64,000 bases of DNA from JAPOXR01 sp965219635 (lineage in GTDB: Bacteria > Pseudomonadota > Alphaproteobacteria > Rhodobacterales > Rhodobacteraceae): NCBI GenBank assembly GCA_965219635.1, contig OZ244783.1, positions 434,001-498,000 of the forward strand, in the 5' to 3' direction. Below the pieces are notes generated by a model that had not been told where the DNA came from, did not search any database, and was given only the letters and a program-made list of their open reading frames with translations. The translations under genes were made by a program, and so were the position numbers. Shown piece by piece: positions 8,542-17,345 of the stretch. Every line of letters begins with the position of its first letter. Within the stretch, counting starts at the first letter, position 1.

Positions 8542-9314
8542 CCAGTCTTCATGATGGCAAGACGGCAATCGTGACAGGTGGTGCGAGTGGAATAGGCGAG
8601 GGAATCGCCCGCCGCTTGTCAGAGGAAGGCGCAAATGTCGTTATCGCTGATCTCGATTGCGCAAGGGCCAAGACAGTTGCCGGAAACCTCGCTGGGGAGG
8701 CCTTGGCTGTCTGCCTGGACATGACCGATGAAGACTCGGTTGATGAACTCGTTTCGCGGTCCGTGGAAAGGTTCGGCAGGCTTGACATCATGGTCAATAA
8801 TGCCGGGATCATTGGCGTTGCCCCGGTTGTCCAGTCCGAGTTTGCCGATTGGCGGCGAATGATGGAAGTGAATGTCCTCGGCGTATTTCTGGGCTGCCGG
8901 GCGGCTGCCCGCGTCATGATCGAACAAGGCGGTGGCGGTACTATCGTGAATGCCAGCTCTGGCGCCGGGAGGCGCGGAGTTGCCAACATCTCGGGCTATT
9001 GCGCGTCCAAGGCTGCCGTCATCATGTTCACTCAATCCCTGGCTGTCGAACTCGCACCGCATGGCATCACGGTGAACTGTTACGCTCCCGGCCACATCGA
9101 AACGCCGTTCTGGGAAGGCATTGCCGCAGGTTTCTCGGAAGTTACAGGCGTGCCGCCCAAGGATGTCGTCGAGCAGTTCCGGTCAACAATTCCGATGGGA
9201 CGTTTTGGTACTCCAGCGGATGTAGCGGCGGCAGTTTCCTGGCTCGCAACTCCCGATGCCGCCTATGTCAGCGGACAGGCGATTGCGATGAATGGCGCAG
9301 AGCTACCCTGGTGA
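8538..9314 (+). CDS. SDR family NAD(P)-dependent oxidoreductase
   Basis: 258 residues. Classical SDR features are in order: TGGASGIGEGIA cofactor loop (about 12-23), DLD after beta-2 favouring NAD(H), NNAGIIG, catalytic Ser in NASSGAG, YCASK (catalytic Tyr and Lys) and the PGHIETPFW substrate loop. It overlaps its neighbours on both sides (4 bp upstream, TGATG downstream). Sitting between two GMC oxidoreductases it probably carries out another hydroxyl/keto step on the imported compound. The substrate is unknown. Confidence 0.93.
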   Translation: MTSLHDGKTAIVTGGASGIGEGIARRLSEEGANVVIADLDCARAKTVAGNLAGEALAVCLDMTDEDSVDELVSRSVERFGRLDIMVNNAGIIGVAPVVQSEFADWRRMMEVNVLGVFLGCRAAARVMIEQGGGGTIVNASSGAGRRGVANISGYCASKAAVIMFTQSLAVELAPHGITVNCYAPGHIETPFWEGIAAGFSEVTGVPPKDVVEQFRSTIPMGRFGTPADVAAAVSWLATPDAAYVSGQAIAMNGAELPW

Positions 9315-10966
9315 TGAGCATGCATGGGACAGAATTCGATTTCATCGTGGTCGGCGCAGGTTCGGCCGGCTGCGCTCTGGCCGCCCGCCTGAGCGAGGAT
9401 GGCCGCCATAGCGTTCTGCTTGTCGAAGCGGGTGGCCGCGACAGCAATCCCTTCATACGGATTCCCCTGTGTGCCGGGCTCGTCTACTTCTGGAAGTCGA
9501 TCAACTGGAACCTCTCCACTACTCCCCAATCCTTCATGGACGGCCGAAGCATCGACTGGCCACGCGGCAAGGTATTGGGCGGCTCATCCTCAATCAACGG
9601 CATGATGTACATGCGGGGCAACCGCGCAGACTATGACAGCTGGCAGGCAAGCGGGCTGGAAGGCTGGGGTTATGAGGATGTGCTTCCGTATTTCAAGCGG
9701 AGCGAGGACCATATTGACCGGCAAGACGAGTTCCACGGCAGTGGCGGGCCGTTGAGGGTCATTACAGCCAAGGCCGAGAATCCTCTCTACGAGGCATTTC
9801 TGGAGTCGGTCGTATCCGCAGGTCATCCCCGGACTTCCGACCATAATGGCGCCGACCAATTCGGTGTGGGTCCCTATGACTTCAACATACGCAACGGGTG
9901 GCGAGAGTCTTCCGCAACCGCATTCCTGCGTCCCGCTCGCTCGCGCCACAACCTCGACATCTGGACGCAGACGCTTGCGAGGCGGCTGATCATTGATGGC
10001 CGGCGGGTGGCCGGGTTGGAGGTGGATCGAAACGGGGCGCGCCAGATCGTCCATGCCCGCCGTGAAATTGTCCTGTCATGCGGGGCAATCGGGTCGCCGC
10101 AACTGCTCGAGCAGTCCGGCATCGGCGATCCGGCCATTGTGAAGGCGGCGGGTGTTGAGCCGGTTCATCCGCTGCCTGCGGTCGGGTCCAATTTGCATGA
10201 TCACCTCGGGGTATATCTAACCTACCGGTGCCGAGAGCCCGTAACGCTCTATGGTCTGTTCCGGCCGGACAGGGCCATTCTGGCAGGCTTGAACGCCTTG
10301 CTGTTCCGGCGCGGTCCGGCGACCACCGTTCCTCTTGAAGCGGGAGGATTCCTCAAGACAAGTCCCGAACTTGCCATTCCGGACATTCACATCACGTTCC
10401 TTCCCGGTCTCAATCTTGAGACGAGCCGCAGCGGCCAAGGCCAGCATGGCTACCTAATCAACTTCTACCAACTCCGGCCTTCAAGCAGGGGAACATGCCA
10501 TATCGTCAGTTCCGACCCCGCCGTGCCCCCGGCCATAGACCCGAACTACCTTTCCGATGAGGCGGATATCGCATGCCTGCGCGACGGGGTGCGGCTGGCT
10601 CGCGAAATCGGCGATCAACAACCACTGGCCCGCTACAACGCCGGTGAAATATCTCCGGTTCAAGGCATCCAGAGCGACGACGAAATTGATGCCTGGGTTC
10701 GATCCTCGGCCAACACCATATTCCATCCGGTCGGCACCTGCCGCATGGGTGTGGACGACGAGGCCGTCGTCGGAGCAGATTTGCGTGTGCAGGGTATGGA
10801 AAACCTGCGCGTTGCGGACGCCTCGATCATGCCCGGGATCATTGGCGGCAACACTTCGGCTCCTGCAATCATGATTGCGGAGCGCGCAGCAGACTGGATG
10901 CTTGGCCGCAGCCCCCTGCCGAAGGCGGATCTTTCAGCGCTTTCGGCAGCAGGAGGACAGGAATGA
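9314..10966 (+). CDS. GMC family oxidoreductase, choline dehydrogenase-like
   Basis: 550 residues starting at the ATG in TGATG. The open frame reaches back to 8849, but that part lies inside the SDR gene and does not resemble GMC proteins. FAD motif FIVVGAGSAGCALAARL, GGSSSINGMMYMRGN (GMC signature 1), SCGAIGSPQLLEQSGIG (signature 2), and C-terminal HPVGTCRMG with GGNTSAPAIMIAERAAD are those of BetA/alcohol-dehydrogenase-type GMC enzymes. This is a second alcohol oxidase/dehydrogenase in the operon, distinct from the one at 6509. The exact substrate is unknown. Confidence 0.93.
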   Translation: MSMHGTEFDFIVVGAGSAGCALAARLSEDGRHSVLLVEAGGRDSNPFIRIPLCAGLVYFWKSINWNLSTTPQSFMDGRSIDWPRGKVLGGSSSINGMMYMRGNRADYDSWQASGLEGWGYEDVLPYFKRSEDHIDRQDEFHGSGGPLRVITAKAENPLYEAFLESVVSAGHPRTSDHNGADQFGVGPYDFNIRNGWRESSATAFLRPARSRHNLDIWTQTLARRLIIDGRRVAGLEVDRNGARQIVHARREIVLSCGAIGSPQLLEQSGIGDPAIVKAAGVEPVHPLPAVGSNLHDHLGVYLTYRCREPVTLYGLFRPDRAILAGLNALLFRRGPATTVPLEAGGFLKTSPELAIPDIHITFLPGLNLETSRSGQGQHGYLINFYQLRPSSRGTCHIVSSDPAVPPAIDPNYLSDEADIACLRDGVRLAREIGDQQPLARYNAGEISPVQGIQSDDEIDAWVRSSANTIFHPVGTCRMGVDDEAVVGADLRVQGMENLRVADASIMPGIIGGNTSAPAIMIAERAADWMLGRSPLPKADLSALSAAGGQE

Positions 10967-11850
10967 ACCCGGAGTTCAGTTGGCCAGATGGCAGAACGCT
11001 GGCGCTGTCTGTCGTCGTGAATGTCGAAGAAGGCTCGGAGATGAACATCGCCGACGGTGACAAGAAACCCGAGCCCGTGGACGAACTTGGTGTTGCGTTA
11101 GGCATTCCCATCCGCAACTTCGGAAACGAAAGCAATTATCGCTACGGCATCAAGGCGGGAGGCCCGCGCCTGTTCAGGGTTCTGGAAGATTATGGCTTGC
11201 CGGTAACCGTTACTGCTGCCGCCCTCGCGCTGGAAAGGGCACCGGAACTTGCTCAGATTATCGTTCGGCAGAACCATGAAGTCTGTGCGCATGGCTGGAG
11301 ATGGACCCACACTTTTTCCATGAAGGAAGAGCGGGAGAGAGACACAATCGCCAAGGCGGTCGAGAGCCTGAACAGGACGGTTGGCCGACGACCAGTGGGC
11401 TGGCTCAGCCGCTACCTGCACACCTCCAACACCCGCCGACTGTTGTCTGAGGCAGGGTTTCTGTATCACATGGACGATTATTCGGGCGATGTGCCCTTCT
11501 GGGATCCGGTCACGCTCACCGACGGCACGGCTCGTCCGCTTGTTTGCGTTCCATACGCCCTCGATACCAACGACATGAAATTCTGGCTGGCACCGGCGCT
11601 AACGCCACAAGACTGGCTGGATTATGCATGCCGGACATTCGACTGGCTTCGCTCGGAAGCCCGGGAAGAAGGGCCGCGCATGATGTCCGTCGGCCTCCAT
11701 CTCAGGATAATTGGCAGGCCCGGGAGGATCGGGGCGCTCAAGGCTTTTCTGGATCATGTCTCTGGTCACGATGATGTCTGGATTGCGACAAGGAAATCGA
11801 TCGCTGAGCGGTTTGCATCATGCTGTCCGTGGGTGGGCCAGTTAGGTTGA
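10963..11850 (+). CDS. polysaccharide deacetylase family protein (carbohydrate esterase 4 / PuuE-like)
   Basis: 295 residues with an ATGA overlap to the GMC gene. SWPDGRTLALSVVVNVEEGSE, RFGIK-type YRYGIKAGGPRLFRVLEDYG, HEVCAHGWRWTH and the late LHLRIIGRPGRIGALKAFLDH follow the order seen in the PuuE/allantoinase-like branch of the NodB-fold hydrolases. Metal-binding His residues are likely in HGWRWTH. Such enzymes remove N-acyl groups or open amide rings. In this operon it may deacylate or hydrolyse the imported compound. Which bond is cut is not evident. Confidence 0.85.
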   Translation: MNPEFSWPDGRTLALSVVVNVEEGSEMNIADGDKKPEPVDELGVALGIPIRNFGNESNYRYGIKAGGPRLFRVLEDYGLPVTVTAAALALERAPELAQIIVRQNHEVCAHGWRWTHTFSMKEERERDTIAKAVESLNRTVGRRPVGWLSRYLHTSNTRRLLSEAGFLYHMDDYSGDVPFWDPVTLTDGTARPLVCVPYALDTNDMKFWLAPALTPQDWLDYACRTFDWLRSEAREEGPRMMSVGLHLRIIGRPGRIGALKAFLDHVSGHDDVWIATRKSIAERFASCCPWVGQLG

Positions 11851-12473
11851 CTCCGCCGGTTCGCATGACGCCCGCCGGGTGGCTGGATGAGTTGCCGAAG
11901 ATTGTTGCGAAGGCAGCGGGCATCAGTGATCTCGAGGATGCTCTTTCTGTCCTGACCACCTCTGCCCGGCGATGTCTCGGAGACGCAACCGCAGCGACCC
12001 GGACGGGCGCATTGAAGCTTGGTGAGCGGGACTACCGTGTTTCTGGCATCTTCCTGATTGCGCCTGACCGCCGGCACAATGTGCTGGTAGCAAATGACGG
12101 CTTTCCGCCCGAACAGCGCAGGTTGTCGATACCGCTTTCCTGGAACCATCCTGGCCAGGTCGTGGCAACCGAACGCCCGCTTCTTCTGAGAAACACGGAC
12201 GAGCACGAGGACTTTCGGCAATTCCTGAAAACTAGCAAGATGGGCTCGTCACTCTACATGCCAATTGTTGCTGGTGGCGTGATGATTGGACAGATCGTTG
12301 CTGCTGCGCAAGCCCGATGGACGTATTCGGAAGAGGATATTTCACCGATGGCTGCTCTTGCCTCGATTGCTGCGTTGATCTGGGAAGAGCGCGACGGTTA
12401 CTCATGGTGGGAGGCTGATCATCCGGCCGCCGACGCATGGTACGCTGAGAACATGGAGGCTGCCCAAACATGA
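11820..12473 (+). CDS. GAF domain-containing protein
   Basis: 217 residues. It starts at an ATG inside the deacetylase gene, and an ATG at 11865 (MTPAGWLDEL) is an equally good start. The body reads as one GAF domain: ISDLEDALSVLTTSARRCLG, GIFLIAPDRRHNVLVAN, RPLLLRNTDEHEDF, SSLYMPIVAGGVMIGQIVAAAQ and YSEEDISPMAALASIAALIWEE. No HTH, kinase or cyclase domain is attached, so it is a stand-alone sensor-like protein. It may sense the substrate or modulate an enzyme of the operon. This is the only possible regulator inside the operon. Confidence 0.75.
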   Translation: MLSVGGPVRLTPPVRMTPAGWLDELPKIVAKAAGISDLEDALSVLTTSARRCLGDATAATRTGALKLGERDYRVSGIFLIAPDRRHNVLVANDGFPPEQRRLSIPLSWNHPGQVVATERPLLLRNTDEHEDFRQFLKTSKMGSSLYMPIVAGGVMIGQIVAAAQARWTYSEEDISPMAALASIAALIWEERDGYSWWEADHPAADAWYAENMEAAQT

Positions 12474-13855
12474 CCGAAAGTACCGGCCGGTTTGTCGAAC
12501 ACATTGCCAGTTCGAAATTTGCAGATCTGGGAGCTGCCGACCTCGCAAAGATCAAGACGTTCCTGCTCGATACGCTGGGTGTCGGTATAGCAGGGTCAAG
12601 CGGCGCTCTGGTGGAGGAACTGGTTGCCTCGGTGCGTTCCTGGGGTTCGGGAGACGAAGCCACAGTATGGGTTAGAGGCGAGCGAATGCCGGCGCAGGGA
12701 GCCGCTCTGGTAAACGCATATCAGATACACTGCCTTGAATTCGACTGTGTTCATGAGGGCGCTGTTGTTCATCCCATGGCCACGGTACTGGGCGCGCTCA
12801 TGGCGTATGCTGAGCGGCGTTCCTGCCAGGGACGGCCGGTCGGTGGCCGGGACTTTCTGCACGCAATCGCAATCGGTGTTGATGTGGCGTCTTTCTTCGG
12901 AATTGCCGCAACTGGCCCTGTCAGGTTCTTCCGTCCTGCAACCGCTGGAGGGTTGGGAGCGACAGCGGCTCTGGCGCGGCTTGAGGGGATGGACGAAACA
13001 GGCATCGGGGATGCCCTTGGTGTCATGTATGGCCAGACCTGCGGAACCTTGCAGCCCCATGCTGAAGGCTCGCCGGTACTCGGACTGCAAATCGGCTTCA
13101 ATGCGCGGGCGGCGATTGCGTCAGTGGATCTTGCCCGGGCAGGTTTCCGGGGACCGCGCGACATTGTCGACGGCAAGTACGGCTATTTGCCGATGTTTGA
13201 GGATGGCGCTTACGACCTCGGCAAGGTCTGGCCCAAACTGGGCGCAGAATGGCAGGTGTCGCGGCTGTCACACAAACCCTTCCCGAGCGGAAGGCTGACA
13301 CATGGCGTCATCGATGCCTTGCAGAAGGTCACGAGCCAAACCGGGGCTGGCGCCGACGAAATCGAGTCCATCACCTGCCATGTGCCGCCTTTGGTCTATC
13401 GGCTTGTGGGGAGGCCGGATGTTCCCGAACCGGATCCCAATTATGCGAAACTGTGCCTGAGCTATGTAGCCGGCGCCTGGATGGAACGAGGCAGTGTTGA
13501 TGTTCCAGCATTCCGCGGGAGCGCAGCCCTTTGCGATCCGGCAATTCATGCGCATGCCGCGAAGGTTCGGATCTTTCAGGATGACAATCCGGATGAAAAT
13601 GCGCTCGACCCGCAGCGCTTCGTTTTCCGGTTGGCCGATGGAAGCCGCCATGAAGTCTGCCTGCCGTTTGTGATTGGCCATCCCGAGGCGCCGCTGTCGA
13701 GCGCCGAAAACCGGGCCAAGTTCGATCGTTGCCTTCAGTACGGCTCGATCCCACTGGACCAGGACAGGGGAGCAGCAATCGCCGATACGGTCGAACGATT
13801 GGAGGAGTGTGCCGATGCATCGGAATTGGCGCGGCTAACAGTTGCTGCCCGGTGA
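12470..13855 (+). CDS. MmgE/PrpD family protein (copy 1)
   Basis: 461 residues. ATGA overlap with the GAF gene makes it the last gene of the 990-13855 operon. The family pattern is clear: TFLLDTLGVGIAG, NAYQIHCLEFDCVHEGAVVHPM in the active-site region, GATAALARLEG and a beta-rich C-terminal lid. The usual DFDDT motif reads EFDCV, so two acidic/Thr positions differ from cis-aconitate decarboxylase and PrpD. Known family activities are 2-methylcitrate dehydratase, cis-aconitate decarboxylase and iminodisuccinate epimerase. Which applies cannot be told. Confidence 0.9.
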   Translation: MTESTGRFVEHIASSKFADLGAADLAKIKTFLLDTLGVGIAGSSGALVEELVASVRSWGSGDEATVWVRGERMPAQGAALVNAYQIHCLEFDCVHEGAVVHPMATVLGALMAYAERRSCQGRPVGGRDFLHAIAIGVDVASFFGIAATGPVRFFRPATAGGLGATAALARLEGMDETGIGDALGVMYGQTCGTLQPHAEGSPVLGLQIGFNARAAIASVDLARAGFRGPRDIVDGKYGYLPMFEDGAYDLGKVWPKLGAEWQVSRLSHKPFPSGRLTHGVIDALQKVTSQTGAGADEIESITCHVPPLVYRLVGRPDVPEPDPNYAKLCLSYVAGAWMERGSVDVPAFRGSAALCDPAIHAHAAKVRIFQDDNPDENALDPQRFVFRLADGSRHEVCLPFVIGHPEAPLSSAENRAKFDRCLQYGSIPLDQDRGAAIADTVERLEECADASELARLTVAAR

Positions 13856-14050
13856 TGTAGCGCTGCCCCTGCGGCTTGGTCATTCACCGGCCTGTGTAGA
13901 AGGGGCTGTTGAGGCTAATGCCAGTGACCGGATTCAGAGCCGCAACGGGCGACTGCGGCCATTACCAGAGGAGACTGCAGGAAATGCAGGGTGCGATATA
14001 GCCGCCAGAAACCAAACACGACAGCCAATCAATACGCGATGGAGAACTCC

Positions 14051-15223
14051 ATGACCGAAGCTAGCCACATGCAGAATTCAGACGATGGGCAGGAGCAGAT
14101 CATGCTTGCTGCGATCGACAAATGGCTCGACCGGGATGTTCGCGACAAGGTCCTGCAAATGGATCATGCCGACGAATATCCTCACGAGATGGTCGAGCAG
14201 ATGAAGGAACTTGGGCTGTTCGGTGCAACCATACCCGAAGAGTATGGCGGTTTGGGCCTGTCCGCAGAGACCTATGCCAGGATTGTCGAGCGGATCGCGG
14301 CAGTTTGGATGTCGTTGACCGGAATATTCAACAGTCACCTCATTATGGCAGCTTGCGTGGCGCGCATGGGCACCAAGGAACAGAAGGAGGAATTGCTGCC
14401 GAGGTTTGCGACGGGCGAATTGCGCGGCGGCCTTGCCCTGACCGAACCGGATGCCGGCACTGACCTTCAGGCCATACGAACACGGGCTGTACGCGATGGC
14501 GGCCACTATGTGGTCAATGGCACCAAGACATGGATTTCGAACGGGATCGAGGGATCCTGTTTCGCATTGCTGGTCAAGACCGATCCGGACGCAGAGCCGC
14601 GGCACCGCGGTATGTCGATGTTCATTGCTGAAAAGGGCGAGGGATTTACTGTTTCGCGCAGGCTTGAAAAGCTTGGCTACAAGGGAATTGACAGTGCCGA
14701 ACTGGTCTTCAACGATTATCGGGTTCCGGTGCATCGGTTGGTTGGTAATGAGGAGGGCAGGGGTCTTCAGGCTGCATTGGGAGGCCTGGAACTCGGACGC
14801 ATCAACATCGCCGCGCGCGGATGTGGCCTCGCCGCAGCGGCTCTCAAGGACAGTGTGGCTTATGCCCAGACGCGCCACACCTTCGGAAAGCCGATTGCCA
14901 AGCACCAGGCTATCCAGCTCAAACTGGGTGAAATGGCCACACGTGTGCAGGCGGCGCGCTTGTTGACCATTGATGCAGCGCGTGCCTACGATCGAGGCGA
15001 GCGGTGCGATATGGAAGCCGGTATGGCCAAGTATTTTGCGTCGGAGGCGGCCGTCGAGAACTCACTGGAGGCGATGCGGATCCATGGCGGTTACGGTTAT
15101 TCGAAGGAATTCCATATAGAACGCTATTTCAGGGATGCGCCGCTGATGTGCATCGGCGAGGGGACCAATGAACTTCAGCGCATCATCATTGCCAGGCAGT
15201 TGATTGAACGGAACCCGGTGTGA
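14051..15223 (+). CDS. acyl-CoA dehydrogenase
   Basis: 390 residues from the ATG at 14051, preceded by GGAG 7 bases upstream (in-frame starts at 13991 and 14072 are less likely). LALTEPDAGTDLQAIRTRA (FAD/substrate loop), WISNG, TFGKPIAKHQAIQ and the C-terminal IHGGYGYSKEF...CIGEGTNELQR with the catalytic Glu of GEGTNE are all present. It oxidises a short or branched acyl-CoA to the 2-enoyl-CoA, with electrons going to ETF. It is paired with an enoyl-CoA hydratase directly downstream. A 195-bp gap separates it from the large operon, so it may have its own promoter. Confidence 0.94.
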   Translation: MTEASHMQNSDDGQEQIMLAAIDKWLDRDVRDKVLQMDHADEYPHEMVEQMKELGLFGATIPEEYGGLGLSAETYARIVERIAAVWMSLTGIFNSHLIMAACVARMGTKEQKEELLPRFATGELRGGLALTEPDAGTDLQAIRTRAVRDGGHYVVNGTKTWISNGIEGSCFALLVKTDPDAEPRHRGMSMFIAEKGEGFTVSRRLEKLGYKGIDSAELVFNDYRVPVHRLVGNEEGRGLQAALGGLELGRINIAARGCGLAAAALKDSVAYAQTRHTFGKPIAKHQAIQLKLGEMATRVQAARLLTIDAARAYDRGERCDMEAGMAKYFASEAAVENSLEAMRIHGGYGYSKEFHIERYFRDAPLMCIGEGTNELQRIIIARQLIERNPV

Positions 15224-15228
15224 CGGGG

Positions 15229-16029
15229 ATGTCCGATCCTGATCTGCTGTTCGCCAATGGCGGATTGGGCCTGTCGTTGGATGGAGCAGTTGCGCGCCTG
15301 ACCATTCAAAGGCCCGAGGCGAGGAATGCGATTTCGCTGGCGATGTGGTCTGCCCTGCCGGAACTTGCATCCACCCTGGCCGCAAATCGATCGGTGCGGG
15401 TGCTGGTAATAGCAGGGGCGGGCAAACTTGCCTTTAGTGCGGGCGCTGACATCAGTGAATTCGCCGAGACCTATGCAGACGAAAGGACAACCAGCCAATA
15501 CAATAGTGCTGTAAGGACGGCTCAGGCTTCGATTGCTGCTCTGCCCTTTCCTGTTCTTGCCGAAATAAGGGGAGCCTGTTTCGGCGGTGGTTGCGGTTTG
15601 GCGCTTCATTGCGATCTGCGGTTTGCCGACAGCACGGCGCGATTTGCGATCCCGGCGGCCCGTCTTGGGCTTGGATACTCCTTTGAGGACACATCGCGGT
15701 TGGTTTCGATTGTGGGGCCCGGGAGAGCCAAGGACCTTTTGTATTCCGGCCGCACTCTCTCTGCCGACGAGGCGCTGGCAGCAGGGATGATCGATTTCCT
15801 TTACCCTGTCGAAGAACTTGGCCCTGCCATAAGCACGTACACACAGAAGTTGCTTGAGGCTTCCGGTACTTCGGTTCGATTGGCCAAGGCGACAGTCGAT
15901 GCAGTGGTTTCGGGAGCGGACGAGGCAGACCGTGACCTGCGCTCCGCTTTCGAAGCGACGTTTTCAGGCGCGGATTTTGCGGAAGGCCGGGCGGCGTTTC
16001 TGGAAAAGCGCAAGCCGGACTACAGTTGA
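15229..16029 (+). CDS. enoyl-CoA hydratase/isomerase family protein
   Basis: 266 residues from ATG 15229; a GTG at 15220 overlapping the dehydrogenase stop is the alternative. Crotonase-fold features: LTIQRPEARNAIS, FSAGADISEFAE (oxyanion-hole loop), GACFGGGCGLALHCDLRFAD and the PAARLGLGYSFEDTSRL segment, with TRA-type helix ARAF replaced by FEATFSGADFAEGRAAFLEKRKP at the end. It would hydrate or isomerise the enoyl-CoA made by the preceding enzyme. It overlaps the convergent amidase gene by 10 bp. Confidence 0.92.
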   Translation: MSDPDLLFANGGLGLSLDGAVARLTIQRPEARNAISLAMWSALPELASTLAANRSVRVLVIAGAGKLAFSAGADISEFAETYADERTTSQYNSAVRTAQASIAALPFPVLAEIRGACFGGGCGLALHCDLRFADSTARFAIPAARLGLGYSFEDTSRLVSIVGPGRAKDLLYSGRTLSADEALAAGMIDFLYPVEELGPAISTYTQKLLEASGTSVRLAKATVDAVVSGADEADRDLRSAFEATFSGADFAEGRAAFLEKRKPDYS

Positions 16030-17345
16030 GCCGCAAGCCCGGTTTCCAACCGAGTCCCCAGCGCCAGCAAGTGCGGTTCGGAAAAGTGCTTGCCTACGAG
16101 CTGTACTGACGCCGGAAGGCCTTCGGTGGGCACAGGCACTGCCAGCGCCGGGCCTCCGTGGAAATTGGCAAGGGCAGTCAGGTCTGCCTGATTGGACGGC
16201 ACTGTGCTGCCGCGTGTGAATGAACGTTGCGGCGCAGTCGGCATCAACAGCGCATCGACCTCAGAAAACGCCAATTCTACAGCAGCGGCAGCACTGCGAA
16301 TTCGTTGTCTTGCTTCTGCGACCCGTTCTCCTGACGCCGAAGTTCCGTGAGCAAGCATCTTTCTGAGCAACGGGCTTACGGCCCCGTCTCCAGGAATCTC
16401 AAGAGCTGTGGCGAGTTCATTTGCGCCTTCAACCTCAACGACGAGCAAACCGCCAAGCCGGGCCCGGCGCGGCGACCATCCGGCGAGGTCAACAGGTTGA
16501 ACCGTGCATCCAATTGACTCAATTGCCAATTTCGCCTGCTCAAGTCCCTCCAATATCTCCGGTTCGCAGTCGACTTCCGCCAATTGTTCCGGAATGCCTA
16601 TTCTCATGCGTTGAGTGTCAAACTCCGCACGTTTCGGGTTCCAGCCGTGAGGCACCGGCACCGACTGCGGATCGCTGGCATCCGCTCCTGCCATCGCGGC
16701 ACTCATTTCGGCCAGACACGCCACATCGGGCGCCAGCGGGCCGATAGTGTCAAGAGTTTGGGACAAGTACGTCAATCCGGTGCGAGGAACGAGACCGTTT
16801 GTAGGTTTCAGTCCGGCTATTCCGCAGTAGGCAGCAGGAATGCGGACCGATCCCATCGTGTCGCTCCCAAGTGCCGCTTCTGCCATTCCAGCAGCGACCG
16901 CCGCTGCCGACCCACCGCTTGAACCCCCTGGAGTCCGATCCGGCGATAGCGGATTTGCCGTTGTACCAAAGTGGAAGTTTGCAGTCGTTGCGCCAAGCGC
17001 GCCTTCATCCATGTTGACCATGGCCAACGGGATCGCGCCGGCAGCGCGAAGGCGGGAGACAACCCAGGCGTCCTTGTCTGCCTTCCGGTCGCGCCAGGCG
17101 CCGACACCGGCGGTCCAGCGCATGCCCTCAACCTGTATGTTATCCTTTACCGCAAGTATGAATCCGTCGAGCGGTCCGAGGGCGGTGCCTTCGGCATGCC
17201 GCTTGTCGCTCTCCGCAGCCAGTCTTCGTGCGCCTGCTGCGTCCATGTCAGTGATGATGTTCAGCTCGCCATTTTTGGCAGCAATGATGCCCATTGCTCT
17301 CTCAAGACGCTGTGAAGCTGTCCTGGGCCTTCTAGCGTTCATCAA
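16020..17345 (-). CDS. amidase signature family protein
   Basis: 441 residues. The Ser-cisSer-Lys triad context is visible: FILAVKDNIQVEG (Lys), TPGGSSGGSAAAVAAG (cis-Ser) and GSDTMGSVRIPAAYCG (nucleophile Ser, where GTDTGGS is usual). It hydrolyses an amide to carboxylate and ammonia. It is the last gene of a minus-strand set with the CoA ligase (14-bp overlap) and the MmgE/PrpD gene. An amide-to-acid-to-acyl-CoA route for the transported compound is a reasonable inference. Confidence 0.92.
   Translation of the reverse strand: MMNARRPRTASQRLERAMGIIAAKNGELNIITDMDAAGARRLAAESDKRHAEGTALGPLDGFILAVKDNIQVEGMRWTAGVGAWRDRKADKDAWVVSRLRAAGAIPLAMVNMDEGALGATTANFHFGTTANPLSPDRTPGGSSGGSAAAVAAGMAEAALGSDTMGSVRIPAAYCGIAGLKPTNGLVPRTGLTYLSQTLDTIGPLAPDVACLAEMSAAMAGADASDPQSVPVPHGWNPKRAEFDTQRMRIGIPEQLAEVDCEPEILEGLEQAKLAIESIGCTVQPVDLAGWSPRRARLGGLLVVEVEGANELATALEIPGDGAVSPLLRKMLAHGTSASGERVAEARQRIRSAAAAVELAFSEVDALLMPTAPQRSFTRGSTVPSNQADLTALANFHGGPALAVPVPTEGLPASVQLVGKHFSEPHLLALGTRLETGLAAQL

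Noticed and set aside
8849..9313. N-terminal extension of the second GMC oxidoreductase
   Set aside because: Overlaps the SDR gene in another frame; the GMC fold begins at the ATG at 9314.
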